From an uncultured Hyphomicrobiales bacterium (GTDB taxonomy: Bacteria > Pseudomonadota > Alphaproteobacteria > Rhizobiales > Ancalomicrobiaceae), in the NCBI GenBank assembly GCA_903930435.1, contig CAIYYN010000013.1, positions 26,773 to 90,772 of the forward strand: DNA of 64,000 nucleotides, written 5' to 3'. The notes below the pieces were generated by a model that saw nothing but the letters and a program-made list of their open reading frames with translations, was not told where the DNA came from and did not search any database. The translations under genes were made by a program, and so were the position numbers. Shown here piece by piece: positions 1 to 8,501 of this stretch (position 1 is its first letter; every line of letters begins with the position of its first letter).

Positions 1-1
1 C

Positions 2-763
2 GAGGGCATCAAAATCAAGTGGTTGAGCAGCATCCACGATATCGACGCGACCCAAATCACCGTCGAACGCATGGTGATGGATGCGGACGGCAAGCCCCAG
101 CCGACCGGCGAATACGAAACATTGAAGGCGGATTCAGTGGTGCTTGCGCTGGGTCAGCGCGCCGACAGCGGCTTCCTTAAAGGCATTCCCGGCATCGTCT
201 TCAAGGCGGATGACACCGTCATCGTCGATAGTGGCATGATGACCGGGCACGCGGGGATTTTCGCCGGCGGCGACATGGTCCCCGGCGATCGGACTGTGAC
301 GTCTGCCGTCGGTCACGGCAAAAAGGCCGCCCGCCACATCGACCGCTGGCTTGGCGGGGAACCAGCCATCATTCCGGCGCCCAAACATTCGCTGGCAACC
401 TTCGATCTGCTGCATCTGCCGATCTATACCGACGCCCCCGTCTCCATCCAGTCGGAACTGTCGCTGGAGGATCGGCTCGGGCATGGCTTCGTCGAGACGA
501 CAGCCGGCCTGTCAGAGGCCGAGGCGCTGTTTGAGGCAAAGCGCTGTTTGTCCTGCGGCAACTGCTTCGAATGCGACCAGTGCTTCGCGGCGTGCCCGGA
601 GCAGGCGATCGACAAGCTCGGGCCGGGCAAGCGCTACGCCTACAACTTCGATCTCTGCACCGGCTGTGCGGTCTGTTTCGAGCAGTGCCCCTGCCACGCC
701 ATCGAAATGGTCCCGGAGCCCGTCGCCGTCTCGGCAACCTTTCGATTGGAGCATCGGCTATGA
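2..763 (+). CDS. GltD-like NAD(P)H-dependent oxidoreductase with two [4Fe-4S] motifs (5' partial)
   Basis: The reading frame is open to the left edge, so only the last 253 residues are present. The first part is the end of a two-dinucleotide-fold flavoprotein of the glutamate synthase small-subunit type: GIFAGGDMV is the FAD-contacting strand of that family. The last 75 residues hold a ferredoxin-like region with two cysteine clusters (CGNCFECDQC then CP; CTGCAVC then CPC), enough for two [4Fe-4S] centres. The stop overlaps the start of the pyruvate oxidoreductase as ATGA, so the two are translationally coupled. Family knowledge: such proteins move electrons between NAD(P)H and ferredoxin-type carriers. 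Inference: it links the next enzyme's reduced ferredoxin to NADP(H). It need not be a true glutamate synthase subunit, since no gltB is visible. Confidence 0.85.
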   Translation, partial: EGIKIKWLSSIHDIDATQITVERMVMDADGKPQPTGEYETLKADSVVLALGQRADSGFLKGIPGIVFKADDTVIVDSGMMTGHAGIFAGGDMVPGDRTVTSAVGHGKKAARHIDRWLGGEPAIIPAPKHSLATFDLLHLPIYTDAPVSIQSELSLEDRLGHGFVETTAGLSEAEALFEAKRCLSCGNCFECDQCFAACPEQAIDKLGPGKRYAYNFDLCTGCAVCFEQCPCHAIEMVPEPVAVSATFRLEHRL

Positions 764-3700
764 ACGTCGCAACCCCCGTTTTAGCCAAAGTCGCCGCGAC
801 CGGGACGAGTCCCGCAGCAGGCGTCACGCCAGCCACGGATCGCCGCGATACCGGTGCTGCGGAGAGGGCGACGATGGATGGCAATACTGCCGTCGCCTAT
901 GTCGCCTATCGGGTCAATGAGGTCTGCGCGATCTACCCGATCACGCCGTCGTCGACGATGGCAGAGCTGGCGGATGAATGGGCCTCGCAGGGGCTCAAGA
1001 ATATCTGGGGCGGTGTCCCGATCGTGCAAGAAATGCAGAGCGAGGGCGGCGCTGCGGGCGCGGTGCATGGTGCCCTCCAGTCGGGCGCGCTGACGACGAC
1101 CTTCACGTCGTCGCAGGGGCTGCTGCTGATGCTGCCGAACATGTTCAAGATCGCCGGGGAACTGACATCGACGGTCTTCAATGTGGCGGCACGGTCCGTC
1201 GCCACGCAGGCGCTGTCGATTTTCGGCGACCATTCCGACGTGATGGCGATCCGCTCGACCGGCTTTGCCTTGCTTGCGTCGGCGTCCGTCCAGGAAGCGC
1301 ACGACATGGCGCTGATCGCGCAAGCCGCGACGCTGGAATCCCGTGTCCCCTTCATGCATTTCTTCGACGGATTTCGCACGTCGCACGAACTCAACACACT
1401 CTCGATCATTCCCGACGCCTCGATCCGGGCGATGATCCGCGACGATCTCGTCCGCGCGCATCGGGCCAGAGCGCTGAACCCGGAACACCCGGTCATGCGC
1501 GGCACGGCGCAAAATCCGGATACGTTCTTCCAGGCACGCGAAGCCAGCAATCTCTTCTATCTCGCAACGCCGGCCATCGTGGAAAAGGCCATGGCCGATT
1601 TCGCGGGACTGACGGGACGGACCTACAAGTTGTTCGACTACAGCGGCGCCGTCGATGCCGATCGCGTCATCGTCATCATGGGGTCGGCCGCCGAGACGGC
1701 TCTGGAAACGGCGGTCTTCCTCAACGCCGCTGATCCGCATACCAAGCTCGGCGTTCTGCATGTTCACCTGTATAGGCCGTTCTCCGTCGAGCATTTTCTT
1801 GCAGCGCTGCCGGTAACGACCAAAGCGATTGCGGTCCTCGACCGGACCAAAGAGCCGGGCAGCACAGGCGAGCCGCTTTACCTCGATTGCCTCGCCGCGA
1901 TGATGCAGGGCTCTGCGTCCGGCGCGGTGGCGTCAGTCCCGAGGGTGGTCGGCGGGCGCTATGGTCTGTCGTCGAAGGATTTCACGCCGGCAATGGCCAA
2001 GGCGGTCTTCGACGAACTGTCAAAGCCAAAACCGCTGAACAGCTTTACGGTCGGCATCAACGATGATGTCACCCATCTGAGCCTGTCGTTCGATCCGACG
2101 TTTACAATCGAGGCGGCCGATGTCGTTCGGGCCGTCTTCTATGGCCTCGGATCTGACGGAACAGTCGGCGGCAACAAGGGCAGCGTTAAGATCCTCGCCG
2201 AAAACGGCGACCGCTATGCCCAGGGCTATTTCGTCTACGACTCGCACAAATCAGGGGCGCAAACGCTCTCGCATCTGCGCTTCGGGCCGAACCCGATCCA
2301 TGCGCCCTATCTGATCGCGGCGGCGAGCTTCGTCGCCTGCCATCAATTCGGCTTTCTTGAGAAGGTTGACGTCCTGTCTCTTGCCGCGCCGGGCGCCACC
2401 TTTTTGCTGAATTGCCCTTATGAGCCCGAGGACACCTGGAACCATCTGCCGCGCTCGGTACAGCAGGAGATCATCGACAAGCATCTCCAGCTTTACGTCA
2501 TCGACGCTTCCAAGGTCGCACGCGAAACCGGGCTCGGCGGTCGCGTCAACACGGTCCTGCAGACGTGCTTCTTTGCACTCTCGGGCGTCCTGCCGCGCGA
2601 CGAGGCGATCGGCCGCATCAAGCACATGATCGAGAAGACCTACGGCAAGAAGGGCGACAGCGTCGTCAAGGAAAACTTCGCGGCCGTCGACCAGACGCTG
2701 GCGAAGCTGCGCCAGGTCTCCATCCCGATCTCGGCCACCAGCAGCTTCGAGCGCCCGCCGATCGTGTCTCCCGCCGCGCCAGCCTTTGTGCAACGTCTCA
2801 CAGCTGAGATCATGGCCGGCCATGGCGAAGCGCTTCCTGTCAGTGCGATGCCGATCGATGGAACCTTCCCCACGGGCACGTCGGCCTGGGAAAAGCGCAA
2901 CATCGCCGACGAAGTGCCGATCTGGGAGACGGACCTCTGCATCCAGTGCGGTCAGTGCGCGATCGTCTGCCCGCACGCCGTCATCCGCGCCAAATTCTAT
3001 GATGACGACAAGCTGCACGATGCGGCGTTGCCGGCGCCTGCGTCGTTCAAATCGGCACCGGTCAACGCACGCGGCTATCCGGAGGCCCGCTTCACGCTTC
3101 AGTTTTACATGGAGGATTGCACGGGTTGCGGTATCTGCGTCGAGGTCTGTCCTTCGCACAGCCCGCGCGCGCCCAACACCAAGGCGATCAACATGGTGCC
3201 CAAGGCCCCGGTGCTGGAGGCCGAGAAAGCCAATATTGCCTTTTTCGAGACCTTGCCGGTCAACGATCGGTCCCGCGTCGACTTTGCCAATGTGCGGGGC
3301 ATCCAGTTCCTGGAGCCATTGTTCCAGTTCTCCGGCGCCTGCGCCGGCTGCGGCGAGACGCCATACCTCAAGCTTCTCTCACAGCTATTCGGCGACCGCG
3401 CGCAGATCGCCAACGCCACCGGCTGTTCGTCGATCTACGGCGGCAATCTGCCTGTGACGCCCTGGTCCAAAAACGCCGATGGTCGAGGCCCGGCCTGGTC
3501 GAACTCGCTGTTTGAGGACAATGCCGAATTCGGTCTTGGCTTCCGTCTTGCCGCGGACATGCATGTGGCGATGGCCGAGCGACTGCTGCGGGAATTGAGC
3601 CCGCAGATCGGCAGCGAGTTGGTCGAGGCCATCCTGTCGGCGCCGCAGATCCGCGAATCCGAGATCCTGATGCAGCGCGGCCATGTGGCCGAGCTGAAAC

Positions 3701-4464
3701 GCCGGCTGACCACGCTCGGCGATCTGCCGGTGGCGCTCGATCTTCTGTCCGTCATCGATCACCTCGTCCGCCGCTCGATCTGGCTCGTGGGTGGCGACGG
3801 CTGGGCCTATGACATCGGCTATGGCGGCCTCGATCATGTGCTGGCCAGCGGGCGCGACGTGAACGTCCTCGTGCTCGATACGGAAGTCTATTCCAACACG
3901 GGCGGTCAGGCCTCGAAGGCGACCCCGCTCGGCGCTGTCGCCAAATTCGCGGCGGCCGGCAAACGGACGGCCCGCAAGGACCTCGGTCTCCAGGCAATCG
4001 CCTATGGCAACGTCTATGTCGCTCAGGTGGCGATGGGGGCCAACCCGCAGCAGACGCTGCTTGCCTTCCGCGAGGCAGAGGCCTGGCCCGGGCCATCACT
4101 GATCCTCGCCTACAGCCATTGTATCGCGCACGGCTTCGACCTCCGCTTCGGCATGAAGCAGCAGGATCTGGCAACCGCGTCAGGCTATTGGCCGCTGTTC
4201 CGCTTCAATCCGGCGATGGCGACGGCGGGCGAGGCGCCGTTCCAACTCGACAGTCCGCGACCGACGATCCCGCTGAAGGATTACGCCTACAATGAGCTTC
4301 GGTATCGCAGCCTTGCCAGCACTAGGCCGAAAGACGCCGAGGACCTGCTGACCATGGCGCAGGTCGCGGTTCGGGAGAAATACGCCCAGTACGAGGCGCT
4401 GAGCCAGCGCGACGGCAGCCGGTTCCACCCGGACGCCCGCACTTCAGCGACCGAAAAGGTTTGA
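760..4464 (+). CDS. nifJ: pyruvate:ferredoxin (flavodoxin) oxidoreductase
   Basis: This is a single-chain homodimeric-type enzyme of 1234 residues, close to the usual 1170-1200. It oxidises pyruvate with CoA to acetyl-CoA and CO2 and reduces ferredoxin or flavodoxin in the cytoplasm. The N-terminal pyruvate-binding domain has YPITPSSTMAE near residue 55. Two ferredoxin-like motifs (DLCIQCGQC near 725, EDCTGCGIC near 785) sit in the middle. The C-terminal thiamine diphosphate domain has CAGCGE near 860 and GGDGWAYDIGYGG near 1010, plus the Mg-binding DTEVYSNTGGQ stretch. The ATG at 760 is preceded by GGAG about 8 nt upstream and overlaps the previous stop; an in-frame extension to 571 is an artefact lying over the upstream gene. 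The next gene starts 3 nt after the stop. In this setting a fermentative role is more likely than electron supply to nitrogenase. Confidence 0.96.
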   Translation: MNVATPVLAKVAATGTSPAAGVTPATDRRDTGAAERATMDGNTAVAYVAYRVNEVCAIYPITPSSTMAELADEWASQGLKNIWGGVPIVQEMQSEGGAAGAVHGALQSGALTTTFTSSQGLLLMLPNMFKIAGELTSTVFNVAARSVATQALSIFGDHSDVMAIRSTGFALLASASVQEAHDMALIAQAATLESRVPFMHFFDGFRTSHELNTLSIIPDASIRAMIRDDLVRAHRARALNPEHPVMRGTAQNPDTFFQAREASNLFYLATPAIVEKAMADFAGLTGRTYKLFDYSGAVDADRVIVIMGSAAETALETAVFLNAADPHTKLGVLHVHLYRPFSVEHFLAALPVTTKAIAVLDRTKEPGSTGEPLYLDCLAAMMQGSASGAVASVPRVVGGRYGLSSKDFTPAMAKAVFDELSKPKPLNSFTVGINDDVTHLSLSFDPTFTIEAADVVRAVFYGLGSDGTVGGNKGSVKILAENGDRYAQGYFVYDSHKSGAQTLSHLRFGPNPIHAPYLIAAASFVACHQFGFLEKVDVLSLAAPGATFLLNCPYEPEDTWNHLPRSVQQEIIDKHLQLYVIDASKVARETGLGGRVNTVLQTCFFALSGVLPRDEAIGRIKHMIEKTYGKKGDSVVKENFAAVDQTLAKLRQVSIPISATSSFERPPIVSPAAPAFVQRLTAEIMAGHGEALPVSAMPIDGTFPTGTSAWEKRNIADEVPIWETDLCIQCGQCAIVCPHAVIRAKFYDDDKLHDAALPAPASFKSAPVNARGYPEARFTLQFYMEDCTGCGICVEVCPSHSPRAPNTKAINMVPKAPVLEAEKANIAFFETLPVNDRSRVDFANVRGIQFLEPLFQFSGACAGCGETPYLKLLSQLFGDRAQIANATGCSSIYGGNLPVTPWSKNADGRGPAWSNSLFEDNAEFGLGFRLAADMHVAMAERLLRELSPQIGSELVEAILSAPQIRESEILMQRGHVAELKRRLTTLGDLPVALDLLSVIDHLVRRSIWLVGGDGWAYDIGYGGLDHVLASGRDVNVLVLDTEVYSNTGGQASKATPLGAVAKFAAAGKRTARKDLGLQAIAYGNVYVAQVAMGANPQQTLLAFREAEAWPGPSLILAYSHCIAHGFDLRFGMKQQDLATASGYWPLFRFNPAMATAGEAPFQLDSPRPTIPLKDYAYNELRYRSLASTRPKDAEDLLTMAQVAVREKYAQYEALSQRDGSRFHPDARTSATEKV

Positions 4465-4467
4465 GCC

Positions 4468-5487
4468 ATGGATACCGATCTCACGTCAAACTATCTCGGC
4501 CTCACGCTTAGAAATCCGATCGTCGCCTCGGCTTCGCCCTTGTCGGCGACCGTCATCGGCGTTCGGCAACTGCATGCCACCGGGGCCGGCGCCATCGTGC
4601 TTCCCTCGTTGTTCGAGGAGCAAATCCGCCATGACATGCGGTCTACCGAACGGCTTTCCCAGGTGGGGTCGAATAGTTTCCCCGAGGCATCGTCGTATTT
4701 TCCTGACACTGTGAGGGATGATGGCGTCCCGCATCGCTATCTCGACCTGATTGCAGAGGCGCGCCACGCTGTCGATATTCCGATCATCGCCAGCCTCAAC
4801 GGGACGACGGTCTCGGGCTGGGTCGACTATGCCAGCCAGTTCGAAGCGGCCGGAGCGTCGGCGATTGAGCTGAATTTCTATCGGATTGCTTCCAGCCCGA
4901 CCGCGACAGGCCCCGAGGTGGAAGCTGATTGCATCGCGCTACTGAAGGCGGTGCGTGCCCGCGTCAAAATTCCGATCGCGATGAAGCTGCATCCGCATTT
5001 CTCGGCTTTCGGCGCCATGGCGCGCCAACTCGATGCCGCCGGCGCCGACGGGCTTGTCCTCTTCAACCGTCTCTATCAGGCCGATATCGATCTTGTTCGC
5101 CTGGCGTGGACGAATGACGTCGCCTTGAGCCATCCGTCAGAGATCCGCCTCGGCCTGCTGTGGCTGTCGCAACTTTCCGGCCGGCTCTCACATGCGTCGC
5201 TGGCGGCAGGTTCGGGTGTCGAGACTGTTGACGAGGTCCTCAAGTACCTGCTGGCCGGTGCCGATGTCGTCATGACCGCATCGGCGCTATTGCGCCACGG
5301 TCCCGGACATATCCGCACGCTGCTGTCGGATCTGAAGACCTGGCTGGAGCTCCGCGACTTCAAGTCGGTCTCCGAGATCAGAGGGTTGATGGAAGCGACG
5401 CATCCGGTGACAGATACCGAGCGGCAGGAGCGTGGCGACTATATTCGTAGCCTCACGGGCTATCGTGGCCCCTATGTTCGCAGGTGA
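4468..5487 (+). CDS. dihydroorotate dehydrogenase-like FMN protein
   Basis: A 339-residue TIM-barrel protein of the class 1 dihydroorotate dehydrogenase superfamily. It opens with the typical LGLTLRNPIVASASPLS and has the barrel strands IPIIASLNG and IPIAMKLHPHF that surround FMN. It follows nifJ by 3 nt and is clearly in the same operon. Relatives of this type occur next to pyruvate oxidoreductase and GltD-like genes in many proteobacteria and are distinct from the housekeeping pyrD. The substrate is unknown. The context suggests a flavoprotein electron carrier or reductase serving the PFOR system rather than pyrimidine synthesis. Confidence 0.85.
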   Translation: MDTDLTSNYLGLTLRNPIVASASPLSATVIGVRQLHATGAGAIVLPSLFEEQIRHDMRSTERLSQVGSNSFPEASSYFPDTVRDDGVPHRYLDLIAEARHAVDIPIIASLNGTTVSGWVDYASQFEAAGASAIELNFYRIASSPTATGPEVEADCIALLKAVRARVKIPIAMKLHPHFSAFGAMARQLDAAGADGLVLFNRLYQADIDLVRLAWTNDVALSHPSEIRLGLLWLSQLSGRLSHASLAAGSGVETVDEVLKYLLAGADVVMTASALLRHGPGHIRTLLSDLKTWLELRDFKSVSEIRGLMEATHPVTDTERQERGDYIRSLTGYRGPYVRR

Positions 5488-5505
5488 GCCGACCGGGTCA
5501 GACAG

Positions 5506-6690
5506 TCATGCCGACAACAACGACGCCTGCGTGTGGCGGGCGATCATCAACTCCTCGTCCGTCGGCATGACGCGAATGTCGATCCGGCTCTCCTTGGCGC
5601 TGATGCATGTTGCGCCGCTGGCATTGAGGACCGGGTCGAGTTTCACGCCGAGCCAGGCGAGGCGATGGCAGACGCCAGCCCGAATTTCAGCCGAGTGCTG
5701 GCCGATACCCGCCGTGAAGATGAGGCCATCCAATCCGCCGAGCGCGCTGACAAGCCCGCCGATCTCGCAGGCAATGCGATAGGTGAAGAGATCGATGGCA
5801 CGCCGGGCATTTGGATCATCTGACGCCAGAAGAAGGCGAATGTCGCCGTTGATGCCGGAAACACCGAGAAGTCCGGAATGGCGGTAGAGCATGTCCTCGA
5901 TATCGGGCAGGCTGTGCCCCAACCGCGCAAGGTAGAAGATCACGCCGGGATCGAGGCTGCCGCAGCGGGTCGACATCACCAAGCCATCAAGGGTGCTGAA
6001 TCCCATGGTAGTCGCGATGCTCCGGCCATTCTCGAGCGCGCAGAGGCTGGCACCGGACCCCAGATGCGCCACGATCACGCGGCCAGAGGCCAAACCAGGA
6101 GCTTCCAGCCTCAGTTCACCGGAAATATATTCGTACGACAGGCCATGGAAACCGAACCGGCGAACGCCTGCATCGGTAATCGTTTTTGGAACCGCCAGCG
6201 CCGTCGCCTCGGACGGCATCGTGTGGTGAAAGGCCGTATCGAAGCAGGTGACCTGCGTCAGGGCCGGACGAGCGGCGGCAATCGCGTGGATGGGCGCCAG
6301 ATTATGGGGCAAATGCAGGGGATCAAGCGGTATCAGTTTGTCGAATGCCAGGAGCAGGTCCGGCGTCACGATGGCTGGCTCGATGTGTGCGTCACCGCCA
6401 TGAACCACCCGATGGCCGATCGCAACGAGCTCTGACGATCCGAGGTGCGCGTTGGTCAACTCCAGCAGGACGTCGAGAACCCCAGCGAATGAGGGCGCGT
6501 CCGCTGCCGCCCAACGACGTTCCGAGATGATCGCACCCGATGGGTCCAGCACCTGAAGATGCGGTGACGCCTCCAGATTCTCGATCTCGCCCTGTAACTG
6601 AAGAGATAGACCACCATCGGTGCCGAAGAGCGCGAACTTTATGCTGGAAGATCCCGCGTTCAGCGTCAAGATCGACTTTGCCTGGATCAT
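5506..6690 (-). CDS. ackA: acetate kinase
   Basis: A 394-residue enzyme of normal length that makes ATP and acetate from acetyl phosphate. The N-terminal phosphate-binding motif NAGSSSIKFALF, the GHRVVHGG loop near residue 94, GFHGLSYEY and the glycine-rich HLGSGASLCA are all present in order, and TAGIGQHSAEIR lies near the C terminus. The start ATG overlaps the stop of the upstream phosphotransacetylase gene by 4 nt (ATGA on the minus strand), so the pair is coupled. Its 3' end converges on the PFOR operon with only 18 nt between, so both operons stop here. Together with nifJ and the neighbouring pta this gives the full pyruvate-to-acetate ATP-yielding route. Confidence 0.96.
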   Translation of the reverse strand: MIQAKSILTLNAGSSSIKFALFGTDGGLSLQLQGEIENLEASPHLQVLDPSGAIISERRWAAADAPSFAGVLDVLLELTNAHLGSSELVAIGHRVVHGGDAHIEPAIVTPDLLLAFDKLIPLDPLHLPHNLAPIHAIAAARPALTQVTCFDTAFHHTMPSEATALAVPKTITDAGVRRFGFHGLSYEYISGELRLEAPGLASGRVIVAHLGSGASLCALENGRSIATTMGFSTLDGLVMSTRCGSLDPGVIFYLARLGHSLPDIEDMLYRHSGLLGVSGINGDIRLLLASDDPNARRAIDLFTYRIACEIGGLVSALGGLDGLIFTAGIGQHSAEIRAGVCHRLAWLGVKLDPVLNASGATCISAKESRIDIRVMPTDEELMIARHTQASLLSA

Positions 6691-8081
6691 GTGAACGCCC
6701 CCGATCGGGCCATCAGGACTGCAACCGCGCAGGACGCCAGACGCGCGCCTGCGCTATCGGCCCGACTGGTGAGGATAATCGGCACGCTCGCGCCAATCAC
6801 AACGCCCGCGGCCTCCGCGCCGGCGAGAAACGTGAGTTGCTTGGCGAGCATGTTGCCTGCCTCGAGGTCAGGCACGACGACAATATCGGCTCGGCCGGCC
6901 ACAGGTGAGACGATGCCCTTTTCCCTCGCGGCCGCCTCGTTGATTGCGTTGTCGAAGGCCAACGGACCATCGAGCGGACCGCCCGTGATCTGTCCCCGAT
7001 CGGCCATCTTGCAGAGGGCGGCAGCGTCGAGTGTCGACGGGATCCGATCGTTGACGAGTTCCACCGCGGAAAGGATAGCGACGCGTGGCATCGCAACGCC
7101 CAGCAGATGCGCCAGGTGGATCGCGTTCTGAACAATATCGACCTTCTCGACGAGCGTGGGGATGATGTTGATGGCCGCATCCGTCACGAGAAGCAGACGT
7201 TCGTAATCGGGAACGTCGATCACGAAGACATGACTGATCCGGCGCGTCGTCCTGAGGCCCGTTGTCGAAGCGATGACTGGATGCATCAAGACGTCCGTGT
7301 GCAAGTCGCCCTTCATAATCAGGCCAACTTCTCCGGCGTGGACCATTTCCACTGCACGAGCCGCCGCCGCCGCCCCGTTCTGGGCATCGACGAGGCGACA
7401 GTTGGAAATGTCGATGTTGCCAAGCTTGGCAATGGAACCAATGATATCGGTCGGCCCAATCAATATGGGAACAATCAAGCCCGCGCGGCTGGCATCCAGG
7501 GCGCCGTGTAACGCCGCAGCATCCACCGGCATCACAACGGCTGTCGGTACCGGACTATCGTTTCCCGCGCGCGCAATGATCGACCTGAGCCTGTCGTGCC
7601 GTTCGACGCGGATGCGCGGCACGGCCGTTGTCGACTGAAGAAAGCCTACCTTGGGCGGGAGCACTTCGACCGATCCTGTCAAGATCGTGAGGTCGTTCTG
7701 ATCGGTACATAAGCATTCGAAAGTTATCGACGTCGTCGCTTCATTTCGCGAGCTAAGCGTTATGCTCGCATTTATAATGCCTGCTATCTCAGGAGGTGAA
7801 ATGAAATGCAAGTCTTGTCGCAAGATGCTGGAACCGGGACCCGGTAGCTTGGTTCCGATCAGAACTGACACAATGCCTGCCACCCAATTGGGCTGAACCA
7901 GGGTGGGGTCTGGTTCGCTCGCACGGAGGTGAACCGGTATATCTCTGAGACCGCCGATTGCAGCCTCGAATAGATCGAAATCGCGCTGGGCGACAACGTG
8001 AGACAGACGGGCGGTCTCGCCAACTTTCAACGTTTCGAAGGTACGAATATGAGAAGAATTGTCAGGGGAAATCGCATTCAT
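6687..8081 (-). CDS. pta: MaoC-like hydratase / phosphate acetyltransferase fusion
   Basis: This 464-residue protein has two parts. Residues 1 to about 150 form a MaoC-type hot-dog domain (opening FETLKVGETARLSH, like R-specific enoyl-CoA hydratases). Residues from about 165 onward form a phosphate acetyl/butyryltransferase domain with KGDLHTDVLMHPV and ITGGPLDGPLAFDNA. It should convert acetyl-CoA and phosphate to acetyl phosphate for the coupled ackA. Databases usually call this fusion bifunctional enoyl-CoA hydratase/phosphate acetyltransferase, but the hydratase activity is not proven and the acyl specificity could be acetyl or butyryl. I chose the ATG at 8081 because the frame upstream to 8264 reads as low-quality sequence; the ribosome site there is weak. 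Confidence 0.88.
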   Translation of the reverse strand: MNAISPDNSSHIRTFETLKVGETARLSHVVAQRDFDLFEAAIGGLRDIPVHLRASEPDPTLVQPNWVAGIVSVLIGTKLPGPGSSILRQDLHFISPPEIAGIINASITLSSRNEATTSITFECLCTDQNDLTILTGSVEVLPPKVGFLQSTTAVPRIRVERHDRLRSIIARAGNDSPVPTAVVMPVDAAALHGALDASRAGLIVPILIGPTDIIGSIAKLGNIDISNCRLVDAQNGAAAAARAVEMVHAGEVGLIMKGDLHTDVLMHPVIASTTGLRTTRRISHVFVIDVPDYERLLLVTDAAINIIPTLVEKVDIVQNAIHLAHLLGVAMPRVAILSAVELVNDRIPSTLDAAALCKMADRGQITGGPLDGPLAFDNAINEAAAREKGIVSPVAGRADIVVVPDLEAGNMLAKQLTFLAGAEAAGVVIGASVPIILTSRADSAGARLASCAVAVLMARSGAFT

Positions 8082-8501
8082 CAATCGATACCTGTTCCAA
8101 AGACTTAGTTGAAAAACTTGAGCCTGTAGAAAAGCCCCGACCAGAAACCGCAGCGCGGTGCTTTGCGGTGGCCTGCTGGGATCGGCCATCGTCAGGTCCC
8201 GTCGATCCAGCCTATGCCGAATTGGTGTTCGCTCGCAGATCAGGGCGTATCTACGCATCTTCACGCGCGACGAAGCAGGATCGGAAACTACACATTTTCA
8301 GTTCGGCCACGTCGCCTAACGCGCCGGCGCTTCATCGTCCCAGCCAAGCAAACCCAAGCGGTTCGGTCGGTGCGTATATCCCGATTCTGTCGCCAGGACC
8401 TGCCTGTCAATTATCCTTTTACGTGGCCGTGCCGAGGAAACAGACAACGGTTTTTTCGAATGAAGCGAGCCGATCGTATCGACCGCCGAGGGGCTCGAAA
8501 A
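8082..8501. promoter_or_regulatory. divergent promoter region between pta-ackA and oleate hydratase
   Basis: These 420 bases separate two divergently transcribed units and must hold both promoters. I see no convincing gene. The GAGGGG at 8488-8493 is the ribosome binding site of the oleate hydratase. No FNR/FixK-type TTGAT-N4-ATCAA palindrome or sigma-54 element was found by eye, and I cannot place the -35/-10 boxes with confidence. Confidence 0.5.

Noticed and set aside
571..759. Extended N terminus of the pyruvate oxidoreductase frame
   Set aside because: It overlaps the upstream iron-sulfur gene out of frame, is arginine-rich junk in composition, and the ATG at 760 has a ribosome site and an ATGA overlap.
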